DNA from: Polietes domitor | Lineage: Eukaryota > Arthropoda > Insecta > Diptera > Muscidae | Assembly (NCBI GenBank): GCA_947397865.1 | Contig: OX377620.1 | Coordinates: 47,543,458 to 47,607,457, forward strand | DNA length: 64,000 nt | Reading direction: 5' to 3' | Shown here: piece after piece, positions 35,089 to 46,756 of the stretch | Layout of the letters: each line of letters starts with the position of its first letter | Position numbering within the stretch: position 1 is the first letter of the stretch | The notes under the pieces: generated by a model | Told to the model about the DNA's origin: nothing | What the model saw: only the letters and a program-made list of their open reading frames with translations | Databases searched by the model: none | Position numbers and translations under genes: made by a program

Positions 35089-35610
35089 CACCCTTATCAC
35101 GTAAGTCGTAGTCGAATTTCGACAGCTGTCGTAGTCGTAGTCGAATTTGCATTTCGTCGGTATCATGTAACAAATTCGACGTGACTAGAACATTTTCGTC
35201 GTAGTCGATTTTGTTAAAAATTTTTGTTAATTTTTTTCTTTATATTTGATCTTTCCACTTTTTTATTGTAGATTTTTGTCAAAATTTTCATTTTTCAAAT
35301 CATTTAACCAATAAAAATACCAAATTCCTTGGGAGTCATAATTTCCATTCTTAAATTACGTATGTAATTCAAGAAATAAAATTATATGTTTTTGCTTTTT
35401 ATATTAGTTTAATAGAACTAAATCCATTAACTTTTGATTTGATTAATTTTTTCCATTTTTAATTTTTTTTTTACTCTAGTCACTTGCAAAATATTCAGTG
35501 ACAGTTTTTGTCGAATTTCACAGTCAAATACGACATACGCGATACCAAAAATGTAAATTTGTGACAAGAGTCGAAAATTCGACACGACTACGACTTACAT
35601 GATGAGGGTG
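35089..35610 (+). mobile_element. MITE with long inverted ends (522 bp)
   Basis: Ends CACCCTTATCACGTAAGTCG (35089) and, in complement, CACCCTCATCATGTAAGTCG (from 35610), continuing into GTAGTCG. The motif GTCGTAGTCG recurs inside both ends. It is flanked by AAT on each side (35086-35088, 35611-35613), a possible 3-bp target copy. The interior is AT-rich and noncoding. The superfamily is uncertain; CACTA-like or PIF/Harbinger-like are options. Confidence 0.65.
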
Positions 35611-35902
35611 AATATCAAACACGGTGAATAAGACAAACAACAACAAGTTTTTGTCACTTCAAGGTTATTCATAATATTACATTCCACTGTGATGCTACAC
35701 GTATTCCGAAAAAGCATCACAGATTCCGAAAAAGCCACCAACAGCTTGATAATGAGAACGATAAAAAAAATCATATAGTCACCAGAGGAGATATATTTTT
35801 AAATAAAACGACACAATCTTCGATGATACCAGTCTTTAAAATTATCGTTTTATATCTAATATTGGGATATCAAATCAATCAAAAGGTTTAAATTGAGTCT
35901 AA

Positions 35903-37012
35903 ACAAGTAAGGAAAGGCTAAATTCGGGCGGGGCCGACTATATGATACACTCCACTTCCTATACGAATACAATTCAATTCGGTAATAAAGTGATAACGGG
36001 AAGGATTTTTGTATCCTGTAAATATATGTGTTTGGCAAAAAATGTTAAATCGGAAAGGACATTTGTATGGGGGTACATTGAAACCTGGAACGAAATAGGT
36101 GAAATATAATATGTACAGTTTGGCCAAAATCGTTTAAACATTTGGGGGCATTTGTATTGGGCCTATATCTAAATCTGAACCGATCTTACCCACTTTCAGC
36201 ATAGGTGTTTCTAGTTCAATTATAAAATGTTGTGCCCAATTAAAGGAATATCGGGGTTAATATGTGGTTTCTAGAGCGGAAAATGTTAAATCGGGAGCGA
36301 CATTTGTGTGGGGGCTATATCTAAATCTGAACCGACATTACCCACTTTCAGCATAGCCGTTTTTAGTTAGATTATAAGGTGTTAAGACAAATAGGGTACA
36401 ATATGTGGTTTCTAGAGCGGCAAAAGTCAAATCGGGAGCGACATTTGTATGGGGGCTATATCTAAATCTGAACCGATCATACCCACTTCCTGCATAGGTG
36501 TTTCTAGTTGGATTATAAGATGTTTTGCCAAATTTAAAGAATATGGGGTTTAATATGTGGTTTCTAGAGCGGCAAAAGTCAAATCGGGAGCGACTTTTGT
36601 ATGTGAGTTATATCTAAATCTGAACCGATCTTACCCACTTTCTGCATAGGTGTTTATAGTTGTATTATAATATGTTTTGCCAAATTTAAATAATATCGGG
36701 TTCAAGATGTGTTTTCTAGAGCGGAAAATGTTAAATCGGGAGCGACTTTTGTATGGGGGCTATATCTAAATCTGAACCGATATGCCTCAAATTAAATAGC
36801 GTTCGTCCTTGATCCACAAAACTTACTTGTGCGGACTATAATTGCGACCTGTAATTTGATTACAACAATAGATGGACAGACGGACATTGCTAAATCGGTT
36901 CAAAAAGTGATTCTATGTCGATCGGTATACTTAACAATGGGTCTATATCGCTTCCTTTTGGGTGTTACAAACAAATGCACAAAGACATAATACTCTTGTG
37001 GAGTGTATAAAA
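35903..37012 (-). mobile_element. Family 2 HINE-like element, both ends present
   Basis: ACAAGT at 35903, GGGCGGGGCCGACTATATGA, and subterminal ATACACTCCAC at 35945. Then come units of about 120 bp (GGGGGCTATATCTAAATCTG, AACCGATCTTACCCACTTTC) and the leader (TTAAATAGCGTTCGTCC, GACGGACATTGCTAAATCG). It ends at GTGGAGTGTATAAAA near 37012. It has the same plan as family 1 but a different subterminal stem. Confidence 0.75.
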
Positions 37013-37479
37013 ATGTACTCCATTTACATTTGCATTCTATAGAATACAACATGGTCATGAGACAAGACAATATCTCAGTTCAAATCAAATACGAAATATT
37101 GTTCAAAGTAATTCGAATATCCCTTCAAAATCCCCGGCCCCCATTTTATATTTTTGTCCTTTTTACCATCATAAAATCCCCGTATTTGGGGCCACATCCC
37201 CACATCTGGAAAGCCTGGCCGTAAAGATACTTCTAAGACAGAAAAATGTTGAAACATCTTCAAGATTTTGCTTATCTATTTGTTGCGTTAATTCTCATTG
37301 ATTTAGTCTATACGATATTAATCTTTAATCCCGTTTTGGCCGCTTCCCACTACACTCGGAAGCGGTAGGTTCATCATGACCTGCATATCATTATAATTAT
37401 ACGACAGTAAGCAGATATTGTCGGTAGTCCTCGAGTATTCTATCGAGTCCCCATAATAATATTGTCCAGGACAATGTTA
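37013..37479. other. Spacer with diverged dispersed block
   Basis: 37020-37090 resembles the dispersed block of 7655. The remainder, including CCCCACATCTGGAAAGCC near 37198, has no recognised gene. Confidence 0.4.
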
Positions 37480-38185
37480 ACAAGTAAAAAGGCGTTAATC
37501 TTATATACCCTCCACCTCGGAGTGCATTCCACAGTATTACCGATTTTACATTGAAATTCAGAACCATACTGAGTAAATATATTTTGTTTGCTCATTGCGA
37601 TATTTTTTCACTATTTCAAGCATCTTAAATATAAATTTTGATTTTTGTCTTAGAATAAAAATTTGTAAAATATGTTATGAATAGTGAAAAAGAATAATGT
37701 TATGAATAGTTATCGAACAAAAAGTGACCTTTCTGACTCCATTTTTGTGAAATAAGTTAATTTTTTCATTCCAACTACAGACCAAATGTCTGTACCATAT
37801 GTTTCGCGTCCACAGTGGAATTCACACACCTAATTTTATGATTCAATCTACGACCGTAAAAGTACGAATTTGGAGAAGTACTCTTGCTTTGCTTGTCCAC
37901 GGTACGATACTATCTACAGTCGAAAGATATCTTTAATTTTTGTGTCTACTCACACCGAATTTCAGCCGTTTGGTACTATTTTATTTGGTTGGTACTATTT
38001 TTATACCTTTCGCGTCATTTTCCCTTAAAAGTACAAATTTAGAAAAATTCCTTTATGTTTCCTTTATGAATGTATACACTGAATTTCATGATTTCAACTT
38101 CAGCGGTGTGAGTGGTACCATTTTGATACCTCTTTTCCAATTGTATCTCTTAAAAGTACGAATTTTGAAAAATCCATATAATTAA
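37480..38185 (-). mobile_element. Family 1 HINE-like element lacking its hairpin
   Basis: ACAAGTAAAAAGGCGTTAA at 37480 runs directly into TCTTATATACCCTCCACC. The same ends at 42734 have GTTCGGCCGGGCCGAA between those two blocks, so 16 bases making the hairpin are exactly missing. A short tandem block follows (37900-38180). The 5' end is absent. Confidence 0.7.
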
Positions 38186-38204
38186 TTTATTAGAGAGATT
38201 CCAA

Positions 38205-38445
38205 GGGCTCTATGAAATAGCACCCCAAGAAATAACCCCCCAAAAGAAAAATGAAACAATGCCCCAAAATTAGGTTTTTATTGCATTTTGAAATAAAAAC
38301 CCCACAATCAAAAGTGAAATAACTCCCCAAAGATATGTAAGAAAACCCCAAAAGTAAATGAAATAATACCCCATCTTTGGGACAAACTTCCATGTGAAAA
38401 AATACCCCAATTACCGAAATGAAATAAAGCCCCATTAACGATAGG
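38205..38445. repeat. C-tract minisatellite
   Basis: About eight diverged units of roughly 25-40 bp, each with a CCCC or longer tract and usually GAAATAA before it. At least nine C-tracts of four or more bases lie in 240 bp of otherwise A-rich DNA. The minus strand is correspondingly G-tract rich. The 81-codon minus-strand frame is a translation of the repeat. Confidence 0.75.
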
Positions 38446-38639
38446 AGCTCGTCATACTCAAAAACATACGAATTTTTTTAATATTTGGAAAATACCAAAT
38501 ATATTCTGGCAATAAATGAAATATTTTTAATAATTACAAAATAAAAAATTCTTTAAATGAACACTTCCATTGTATCTTCAACTGTTGTGCGACAATAAGG
38601 GCAGTTATAATTTTGTAAACCTTCAAATTTAACACCTTG

Positions 38640-38890
38640 CGACTTCTTCCTTTGGGGCCATGTGAAAGATAAGGCCTACGGCAATAGCCCAGCGTCGATT
38701 CAAGACCTCAAAGATAGAATTCGTGAGGCAATCGATGACATAGGACAACCACTTTGCGATTTGGTTATGGAAAATTTCCAGTAAGCGTGGTCGTGGTGGC
38801 CATTTGGCTGATGTTGTTTTTTATTATTAACGACATACCTTCATCTTTATTATGAAATAAACATCCGAACATTTATCTCAAAAAATGGTA
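38640..38890 (+). pseudogene. Mariner-type transposase C-terminal remnant
   Basis: Around 38641 the sequence can be read as a degenerate DFFLWGHVKDKAYG, then PASIQDLKDRIREAIDDI and LVMENFQ, followed out of frame by RGRGGHLADVVF. This is the C-terminal part of a Tc1/mariner-superfamily transposase from the third catalytic site onward. It is of a lineage different from the elements at 9-11 kb. Frame changes make it non-functional, and no ends are seen. Confidence 0.65.
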
Positions 38891-38985
38891 TTTTCTTTGA
38901 ATACCAAAAATTTTTTTAGTGAAAATTTGGCACATAAGAAATTTGCGCGAATTTTTTATGTGCTAACCTTTGCATTAAAAAAATT

Positions 38986-39126
38986 TCCCTAATGTATTAT
39001 ACATTAAAACCATCAAATATGTTATGTTCGTTTATCATTACATAAATTATGGTTTTCAGAGTATTCCATTTATAATTGTACGAACACAACATATTAATTT
39101 GAGCATTAATGTATAATACATTAAGG
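38986..39126. repeat. Small inverted-repeat unit
   Basis: TAATGTATTATACATTAA at about 38990 and TTAATGTATAATACATTA at about 39105 are inverted copies, and each arm is itself nearly palindromic. They are separated by about 100 bp. Possibly a very small MITE; no target duplication is evident. Confidence 0.5.
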
Positions 39127-39273
39127 ATCTTTGTTTGAGAGTAAAGGTTTGCAAACATACATTTGTCTGAAATAGGGTGCATAGGGGTAAAAATGGTACC
39201 AATAATACGACAACATCTACAAATATGAGTTTTGGTGTGTAAATCCCTATAATTATTCGCAATTTATATAATA

Positions 39274-40325
39274 ACAAGTAAGGAAAGGCTAAAGTCGGGC
39301 GGGGCCGACTATATGATACACTCCACTTTCTATCCGAATACAATTCAATTCTGTAAAAAACTGAAAATGGGAAGAATTTTTCTTAATCACAGGCTAATAT
39401 GACTAATCACAGGCTAATTATGACTAATTAATCACATAATATTTGTATCGGGGCTATATCCAAACATGGAATGAAGTGACTAACTTTCACAGTAAGTTCT
39501 TCCAGTTCAAGTATAACGAGTTATGCTGAATTTGAAGAAATTCTGTGAAAATGCGCGGTTTCTTTTCAATCCGAGAGCGAAATTTGTATGGGAGCTATAT
39601 GTAAATCTGAACCGATCTGACCCATTTTCACCATAGGTGTTCCTAGTTGAAATATAAACTATTTTGCAAGATTTGAAGAAGATCTGTTAAAATATATGAA
39701 TTCTAGAGAAGAAAAAGTCAAATCGGAAGTAAAATTTGAATGGGAGCTATATGTAAATCTGAACCGATCTGACCCATTTTCACCATAGGGGTTCCTAGTT
39801 AAAATTGAAGATGTTTTGCCAAATCTGAAGACAATCTGATACAATGTGTGGTTTCTGGAGCGGAAAAAGTCGATTTGGGAGCGAATTTTGTATAGGAGCT
39901 ATATATAAATCTGAACCGATCTAACACATTTTTACCATAGGTGTTTCTAGTTGAAATATAAAATGTTTTCCCAATTTTGAAGAAAATCTGTTCTATTATG
40001 TGTTATCTAGAGTGAAAAGTGTCAAATCGGGAGTGAAATTCGTAAAGGGGCTATGTCTAAATCTGAACCGATTTTCTTCAAATTAAATAGCGTTCGTCCT
40101 GTCCCGAAAAACTTCGTTGTGCAAAGTTTCATTTGGTTCTGGCTACAATTGCGACCTGTATCGTGATTACAAGAATAGATGGACAGACGGACTGACGGAT
40201 ATAGCTAAATCGACTCAAAAAGTGATTCTAAGTGGATCGGTATAATTAACAATGGGTCTATCTCCCTTCCTTTTGGGGTTGCAAACAAATGCACAAAGAC
40301 ATAATACTCTCGTGGAGTGTATAAA
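39274..40325 (-). mobile_element. Family 2 HINE-like element, both ends present
   Basis: ACAAGT at 39274, GGGCGGGGCCGACTATATGA, ATACACTCCAC, about five units, leader (TAGCGTTCGTCC, CAGACGGACTGACGG), and the end GTGGAGTGTATAAA at about 40325. Preceded at 39180-39265 by a single family 1 unit fragment. Confidence 0.75.
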
Positions 40326-40374
40326 TATCATAATTGACCCAATATTGTACTGGGCTTTTACGTAAAGCTGACAG

Positions 40375-40464
40375 CCTCTCTAATCTACAGGTAATATTAT
40401 GATCGTATGTACCCTCCATGTAATAGGGTATATAAAATTCGACCCGATTGAACTGTTTACTTGT
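40375..40464 (+). repeat. Family 1 3'-end relic
   Basis: ACCCTCCATGTAATAGGGTATATAAA, a degraded hairpin (TTCGACCCGATTGAACT), then ACTTGT ending at 40464. Only the last 90 bp or so of an element remain. Confidence 0.6.
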
Positions 40465-41117
40465 TTTTTATTTGTTGGTTCAGTCCTATATTGTCCCGAT
40501 GGCTTCACATATGCCTAAGCTCGTGCGTGCGTGTCAGAATGTTCATATAAAATCATAACTACTTATGTTATGAAAAGCAATTAAACTAAAAGCGGAAGTT
40601 GGCAACAACTACTTCTACAGCTACTACAAAATCCATATACGAGCCAACAATGTTCGTGCACACTTCCCATGGTGAGTGAACAGAAGCTGCGATTGTGTTG
40701 CGCACTGTTGTCTGTCGTACACTTCCTTCGAACCGAACACTCAAACACTCAGCGGCTGCGGCAACATCCAGCGTCAAACACTCCTGCAATCAGACACACC
40801 ATCGGCATCACCATCATTGTTACATACTCGTCCCCCATCGAGGACTTGTGGCGTATCCTGTGGCAGCGTATTAACATTATGACTGACTGCTAACTGTGCT
40901 AGCTAATTACACGTGGGCCAAGGAAGACGAACGAGCAGCAACACCAGCACCAACACCAACAATAATAATTAAAATCTAAAGTTCGTACGAATAGAATGAA
41001 TGAAAGAAGAACACAAAGCTCAAAACTATCATGACGCCTTAAAGTCTTCACTAGTTTTTTTCTCTTTTCGTTTCGTTTGTTCTTTGTCTGTTATTTTAAG
41101 GAAATGTAAAAACGTAC
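40465..41117. other. Low-copy, GC-balanced DNA beside the candidate exon
   Basis: 40580-40960 is less AT-rich than its surroundings and has short open frames on both strands, none with a recognisable domain. AGCAGCAACACCAGCACC-type runs lie near 40935. This is the most host-like stretch of the window. Confidence 0.4.
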
Positions 41118-41323
41118 CGAGTTGCAGACGAAGTGAAGTGCTACCAGAATGGCAAAGAGGAACTCCATGGTAGACGTAGCGATGATGGTGTGGGTGGTGC
41201 ACAATGTCACGGGCATGGACAAAATATAGTTAAACTCGATGGAGGAGAATTCGATGAGGTGAATTGGAGACTTAAAGAGTTCGATAAATTGGATGAAAAA
41301 TCGAATTAGACGTGACGATCTTT
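41118..41323 (-). CDS. Candidate host coding exon, hydrophobic protein segment
   Basis: The minus-strand open frame has clearly more G+C at third positions than its surroundings (many CTC, ATC, TTC, CCC-type codons). It is bounded downstream by a consensus donor: CTCG then GTACGT at 41117-41112. Upstream, CTTCAG precedes AAAGATCG at 41323-41326, a possible acceptor. Alternatively an ATG at 41337-41339 starts the frame. The encoded segment runs about 70 residues. It has RSSRLIRFFIQFIELF near the start and a hydrophobic stretch (MEFLFAILVALHFV) near the end that could be a membrane segment. I do not recognise the family, and no flanking exon was identified. Inference only: composition plus splice-like borders. 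Confidence 0.4.
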
Positions 41324-41339
41324 CTGAAGACGATCGCAT

Positions 41340-42112
41340 TAAGTAAATTAAAAATAAAATATTTTTTATGTTTAATTAAATTCCATAGTATAGACGAAAA
41401 ACAATCCGAATGTGAAACTCATTTATCTCAATTCGACAGTAATGTTGGTTAGGTCAATCTTCAGTTTAGGGAGTCAAATATAAACCCAATCGAATTATCT
41501 AACGGATATTGTCATTATAATGCTTTCTTCCAAATTTCAACAAGTTTCACTCATCCACCGCACATTCCTGCATTTTTTGTCCAACACTTTTTATCAAATC
41601 AGAACACTGTGTGACTTTAGTTAGTTAGCTGAACGATAATACTAAGTAAGAGTTGAGGCGAAGCGCAGAGCAGAGATAGTAAATGAAAGAATTCACCTGG
41701 TGTTAATGCCAACACTGATGACGGTAATAAACTTTGACTTGAACTACAAATAACAGTTAAGAAGAGAAAAAAGTCCTTGTGCTGCGAGTGCGTGTCTGTA
41801 TGTGTGTTTGTCTATGGCGTATGTGTGGATGTATTTGTGCAAAGGGAATAGAAAGATGAACCCATGAAAAAAAGTTCAGTTTGAAGATGTTTTTCTTCAA
41901 ACTGACTGCATAAATAAAGTTGAAAGGAATGTTGTAATACACAGACACTCACACTTACAAAATATGAATATGATACAGGCTAAAGCGGAAGTTGTGCTAC
42001 AGAATTTTGTTTATTGTGTAAATACTAATATGACGAATACTAAAAATAAAAATACGACGAATAAAAAATTGAGAAAAATTTTAAAGAATTGGAAAATTCG
42101 CTAGCAAGATAA
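41340..42112. other. Low-copy DNA
   Basis: No gene recognised. Contains TGTGTGTTTGTC-type simple sequence near 41800. Confidence 0.4.
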
Positions 42113-42210
42113 ACAAGTAAAAAGGGAGTTAATTTTGGTTTAGTCGTATATTATATTTATATACATCCTCCATCATGGTGTGTATTCCAAAGTATTAATG
42201 GTGGAAGGCC
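42113..42210 (-). repeat. Family 1 3'-end relic
   Basis: AACAAGTAAAAAGGGAGTTAA at 42112, then degraded sequence in place of the hairpin and ATACATCCTCCATCATGG. Only the terminal part of an element remains; 42210-42590 shows nothing identifiable. Confidence 0.55.
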
Positions 42211-42591
42211 AAAAAAATGAAATTAAAAAATCATACACAGAAAGAGGGAGATTACAGCTTGAAATAATTGATTAATCATATGGACAATTTTTGGGAATCG
42301 TATGGAATAAGGAAGGATGAAGGCAGATCCTGAAATGCATTACAGCAGATGCATTTTTCTGAATCAGTCGGTAACATGATTAATTCTTAATTTTATGATG
42401 ATGTCCCTTATTTTGAAAGATTTGAAAGTTAATTTTAAGTTGTGACAATGAATCCATTTTCTCACTACTCTCCATCTCTATTTTACCGCGCTACCAGGGG
42501 CAGAAAAGCGGACATTCCGGTTGCTACTACGGCACTCTAACCATCTCAGCTATTCTCTATTGTGATTGGTGAAAACTAAAAGAAGTCATAA

Positions 42592-44890
42592 ACAAGTAAA
42601 AACAGAGTTAAGTTCGGCCGGCCGAACTTTGTATTCCTTCCACCATGGATTGCATTCCACAGAGGCTATCGATTTCCGTAAAAGTGTAGTAAACTATCAG
42701 AAAAATGTTTTTGATATAACTAAAGCAAATAAAACAAGTAAGAAGGCGTTAAGTTCGGCCGGGCCGAATCTTATATACCCTCCACCACGGAGTGCATTCC
42801 ACAGTATTACCAGCAGATTAAAGGATTTGTATACTATGTATATATATAAAGGAAATAATACTTCAATTCATAAAGTAAATATAAGGGAGCAATCATAAAC
42901 ACCCTAAATATAGAGAGCGTATTTTCAGCTAAAGTCGTATGGTTGGATGTATTTCCATCCTATTTTATCTTATCTCTCACGTACGACAACTTCATGATTC
43001 TACCATTTTTTGTCGTAAAAGCAACAAAATAAAGTACGAATTTGTAAAAAAATAATTTACGTGGCTATGCAGTCAGAGGAATGTATACACCGAAGTCCGT
43101 GATTCTATCAGAGGCCATTTTGTTGGTACCATATTGCCCCCTCAAGAGTACGACTATCTAAATTCTGCTTATTTTTCGTATCTACATAATTAGAGGGATG
43201 TACACACCGAATTTCATCATTCTAGCTGTATTCGTTTAGTTGGTACTATTTTTATCCCATGTAGCCATTGTATACCTTGAAAGTACGAATATGGAAAAAA
43301 CGTTTTATTTTTCGTGTCTACGCAGTCAGTGGAATTTTATGATTTGAGCTGCGGTCATTTGATAGGTACTATTTTTATCCCCTTTCCCCAAAAAGGTACG
43401 AATTTTGGAAAGTTCTTTTATTTTACGTGTCTACGCAATCAGAGGAATGTATACATCGAATTTCATTATTCTAGGTGCAGTCGTTAGGTTGGTAAAATTT
43501 TTATCCCTCTATCCCAATTTAACCCCTTAAATGTACGAATTTAGAAAATTTTATATTATGTGTCTACTATATTAGAGGAATGTACACGCCAAATTTCGTG
43601 TTGCTATCTGTTGTCGTTTGATAGGTACCATTTTTATCCCTTTTTGTCCCATTTCGCCCCCTACAAATAAAAAACACTCTATGGTGCCCTTTTATGCTAT
43701 AAAGTAAATGCGCATTGAAAATATCAAGTAAATACAAGCTAATATGTTCAAAAAAACATACTGAAATACTCTACATATTAGGGGTATTTTCGTCCACTTG
43801 CAATCCCAACCGATCTACAACCATAAGGCACATTTAGGAAAAAATTGAACCTCCTAGCTCATTTCGTTCGGCCGCTATCGTGCTTTCAACAGACAGACGG
43901 ACATGGCTATATCGTCTTAGAATTTTACCACGAGCCAGAATATATATACTTTATGGGGTCTCCGATGAATATTTCAAGGTGTTACAAACGGAATGACAAA
44001 GTGAAAATACCCCCATTCTGGAGGTGGAGGGTATAAATATCGAAAAAATAATTTTATAAATAAATATAAAATTTAAATTAAGGCAAGATATCCAATATGT
44101 TTATACTATATAAATCAAAATAATACTTCAAATCAATTAAAAAAAGTTGAAAATAGTTTAAATATCATAAATATTGGGGGATAGTGGAAGCATTTTCAGC
44201 TACAACCATTTGGTTGGTTGTAATTTCATTCTAATTTAATACCGAAAGTACAAATTTCGATAATCCATTACGTACACAATGCAAATTGGATTGGTACCAT
44301 TTTTATCTCTCTTTTTCCGATTTTACTCCCTTAAAAGTACGACTTTCGAAAATCTCTTTATTTTACGTGTCTACGCAATGTACATGTACGTGTACATCCC
44401 ATACTAAATTTCATCATTCTAGCCGCTTAGTTTTTTATCCTTCAGTTCCCATTGTATTCCTTGAAAGAACGAATTTAGAAAAACCCTTTATTTTTTGTGT
44501 ATTCGCAGTGAGAGAAATTTATACTCCGAAATTCATGATTCTAGCTGCTGCCGTTTGGTTTTTACATTTTTCATCCCCTTTTTTTATTTTACCCACTAAA
44601 CGTACGAATTTCGAAAATTTTCTTTATTTTACGTGTCTATGCAATCAGAGGAATGTATACTCCGAATTTCATTATTCTAGGTGCAGCTGTTTGGTTGGTA
44701 CAATTGTTATCCCTCTATTCCCATTTTACCCTTTAAAGGTACGAATTTGGAAAAAATACTTCTATATAAATTAGAGAAATGTACACACCGATTTTTGTGT
44801 TTCCAGCTGCTGTCGTTTGATAGATACCATTGTTATCCCTTTATGCCCCATTCCACCCCCTACAGGTAAGAAACAATTTATTGTGCACGG
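42592..44890 (-). mobile_element. Family 1 HINE-like element, outer copy, split by a nested copy
   Basis: ACAAGT at 42592, hairpin TTCGGCCGGCCGAA, CCTTCCACCATGG, and AT-rich segment up to about 42733. A second family 1 element occupies 42734-44037. The outer copy continues at 44038 with ATCGAAAAAATAATTTTATA and a tandem block (44280-44870). Its 5' end is replaced at 44891 by a family 2 element. The open frame 44286-44774 is repeat-unit translation. Confidence 0.7.
42734..44037 (-). mobile_element. Family 1 HINE-like element E, nested, both ends present
   Basis: ACAAGTAAGAAGGCGTT at 42734, hairpin, TATACCCTCCACC, tandem block about 43040-43680, leader, and GGTGGAGGGTATAAA ending about 44037. 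Removing it rejoins GCAAATAAA to TATCGAAAAAATAATTTT. This matches the uninterrupted homologous site in element B (AAATAAATATTTTGAACAAA near 19185), with no duplicated bases. Confidence 0.75.
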
Positions 44891-46046
44891 TTTTTATACC
44901 CTACACCACTTCGTGGACTAGGGTATTATATGTTAGTTTCGCGCCAAATGTTTGTAACACCAAGAAATAATCGAGCTAGACCCACCTTTAAGTATACGGA
45001 TCGGCTTAGAATCACCAGCTCATCGGTTCAGATTTAGATATAGTCCCCATACAAATGTCGCTCCCTATTTCACTTTTTCCACTTTAGAAACCACATATTG
45101 TACCCGATTTTCTTTAAATTTGGTACAACTTCTTATAATCCAACTAAAAACACCTATGGTGAAAGTGGGTAAGATCGGTTCAGATTTAGATATAGCCCCC
45201 ATACAAATGTCGCTCCCGATTTCACTTTTTCCGCTTTAGAAACCACATCTTGTACCCGATTTTCTTTAAATTTGGCACAGCATCTTATAATCCAACTAGA
45301 AACATCTATGCTGAAAGTGGGTAAGATCGGTTCAGATTTAGATATAGCCCCCATACAAATGTCTCTCCCGAAACCACATCTTGTACCCGATTTTCTGTAA
45401 ATTTGGCACAACATCTTATAATCGAACTAGAAACACCTATGCTGAAAGTGGGTAAGATCGGTTCAAATTTAGATATAGCCCCCATACAAATGTCGCTCCC
45501 GATTTCACTTTTTCCGCTTTAGAAACCACATCTTGTACCCGATTTCCTTTAATTTGGCACAACACCTTATAATCCAACTAGAAACACCTGTGCTGAAAGT
45601 GGGTAAGATCGATTCAGATTTAGATATAACCCCCATACAAATGTCACTCCCGATTTGACTTTTTCCGTTCTAAAATCCACATATTGTTACCGTTTTTCTT
45701 CAAAATTGGCACAACATCTTATAATCTAACTTAGAACACCTATGGTGAAAGTTGGTAAGATCGGTTCAGATTTAGATATAGCCCTCATACAAATGTTGCT
45801 CCCGAATGTTAAACCGATTTTGGCCAAACTTTACATATTATATTTCACCAATAAACATACATGGTGAAAGCGGGTCACATCGTTCCAGGTGTCAATATAC
45901 CCCCATGCAAATGTCCTTTCCGATTTAAATTTTTTTGTCAAACACATACATTTACAGGATGCAAAATCCTTCCCGATTTCACTTTTTTACCAAATTGAAT
46001 TGTAATGAGATAGAAAGTCATCCGTCTTTAGCATTTCCTTACTTGT
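44891..46046 (+). mobile_element. Family 2-related HINE-like element
   Basis: 5' end TATACCCTACACCACTTCG (variant subterminal repeat). Then about seven units of about 145 bp (GATCGGTTCAGATTTAGATA, GCCCCCATACAAATGTCGC) with very similar neighbours at 45160-45620. The end TTTAGCATTTCCTTACTTGT is at 46046. The 5' leader is shorter than in other family 2 copies. Confidence 0.7.
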
Positions 46047-46756
46047 TTGAGAGATGCCTATATGTCCATACTTTGGTATAACCCAAATGACGCCCCATTG
46101 TGGTCTATTGCAGGAATATATTGTTATAGACCCCCTATTGAAATGTCCGTCCGATTCATCCTGTTACTACTGTATAATTTGTATTTGTCTATCGGATAAT
46201 TGGATCTATTACCATATTATTAACCATATTCGTTAAATATGACTATAGATGAATTTATAGTAACTGTATAATTTATATGAACTACATAAAATTGATCCCA
46301 TGAAATACCTGGGTTTAGTAATCAAAGCGAGGTACATACGCAGGGAGTGGTGTAGGGTATTATATAGTCGTCTTAGCATATTATGACGATGAAAAATATA
46401 TATGCCAGTTACTACGATAGTGGTCTATCTCACCGCTGCGAGATATTGGTTTATGTTTGAGTTAATTAAAAAGTGCTTTTCTACCGAACCACAAACTTTT
46501 TTTCTTAGTATATCCTACTACTATATCCAACTTTTATAAAAAAATCGACAACGGTAGTACCTCCAAGGGATCCACCAGATGACGCACTGACTTAGACCAC
46601 TTTCATTCTTCTCAAAAGTGCCAAAACAAACAAAAAATATTTTATTTTAATTCGAAATAGTAATATTTCCTTACCAAAATGAAAGAAAAGACAAAATATT
46701 TTATTAAAAATATATAAATATTTACAGGTTGTTCAGAATTTCATTTTATATGTTAC
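46047..46756. repeat. Type D fragment and AT-rich spacer
   Basis: 46050-46210 matches the type D region at 13480-13690 (ATGTCCATACTTTGG, GTCCGATTCATCCTGTTACT). The rest (46210-46756) has a short AAAATATTTTATT-rich part and no gene. Confidence 0.5.

Noticed and set aside
38190..38435. 81-codon minus-strand frame with repeated Gly-Xaa-Tyr-Phe segments
   Set aside because: It is the translation of the C-tract minisatellite.
40669..40893. Two overlapping plus-strand frames in GC-balanced DNA
   Set aside because: The two frames encode unrelated peptides over the same DNA, and neither has a recognisable domain. No splice borders are as clear as at 41118.
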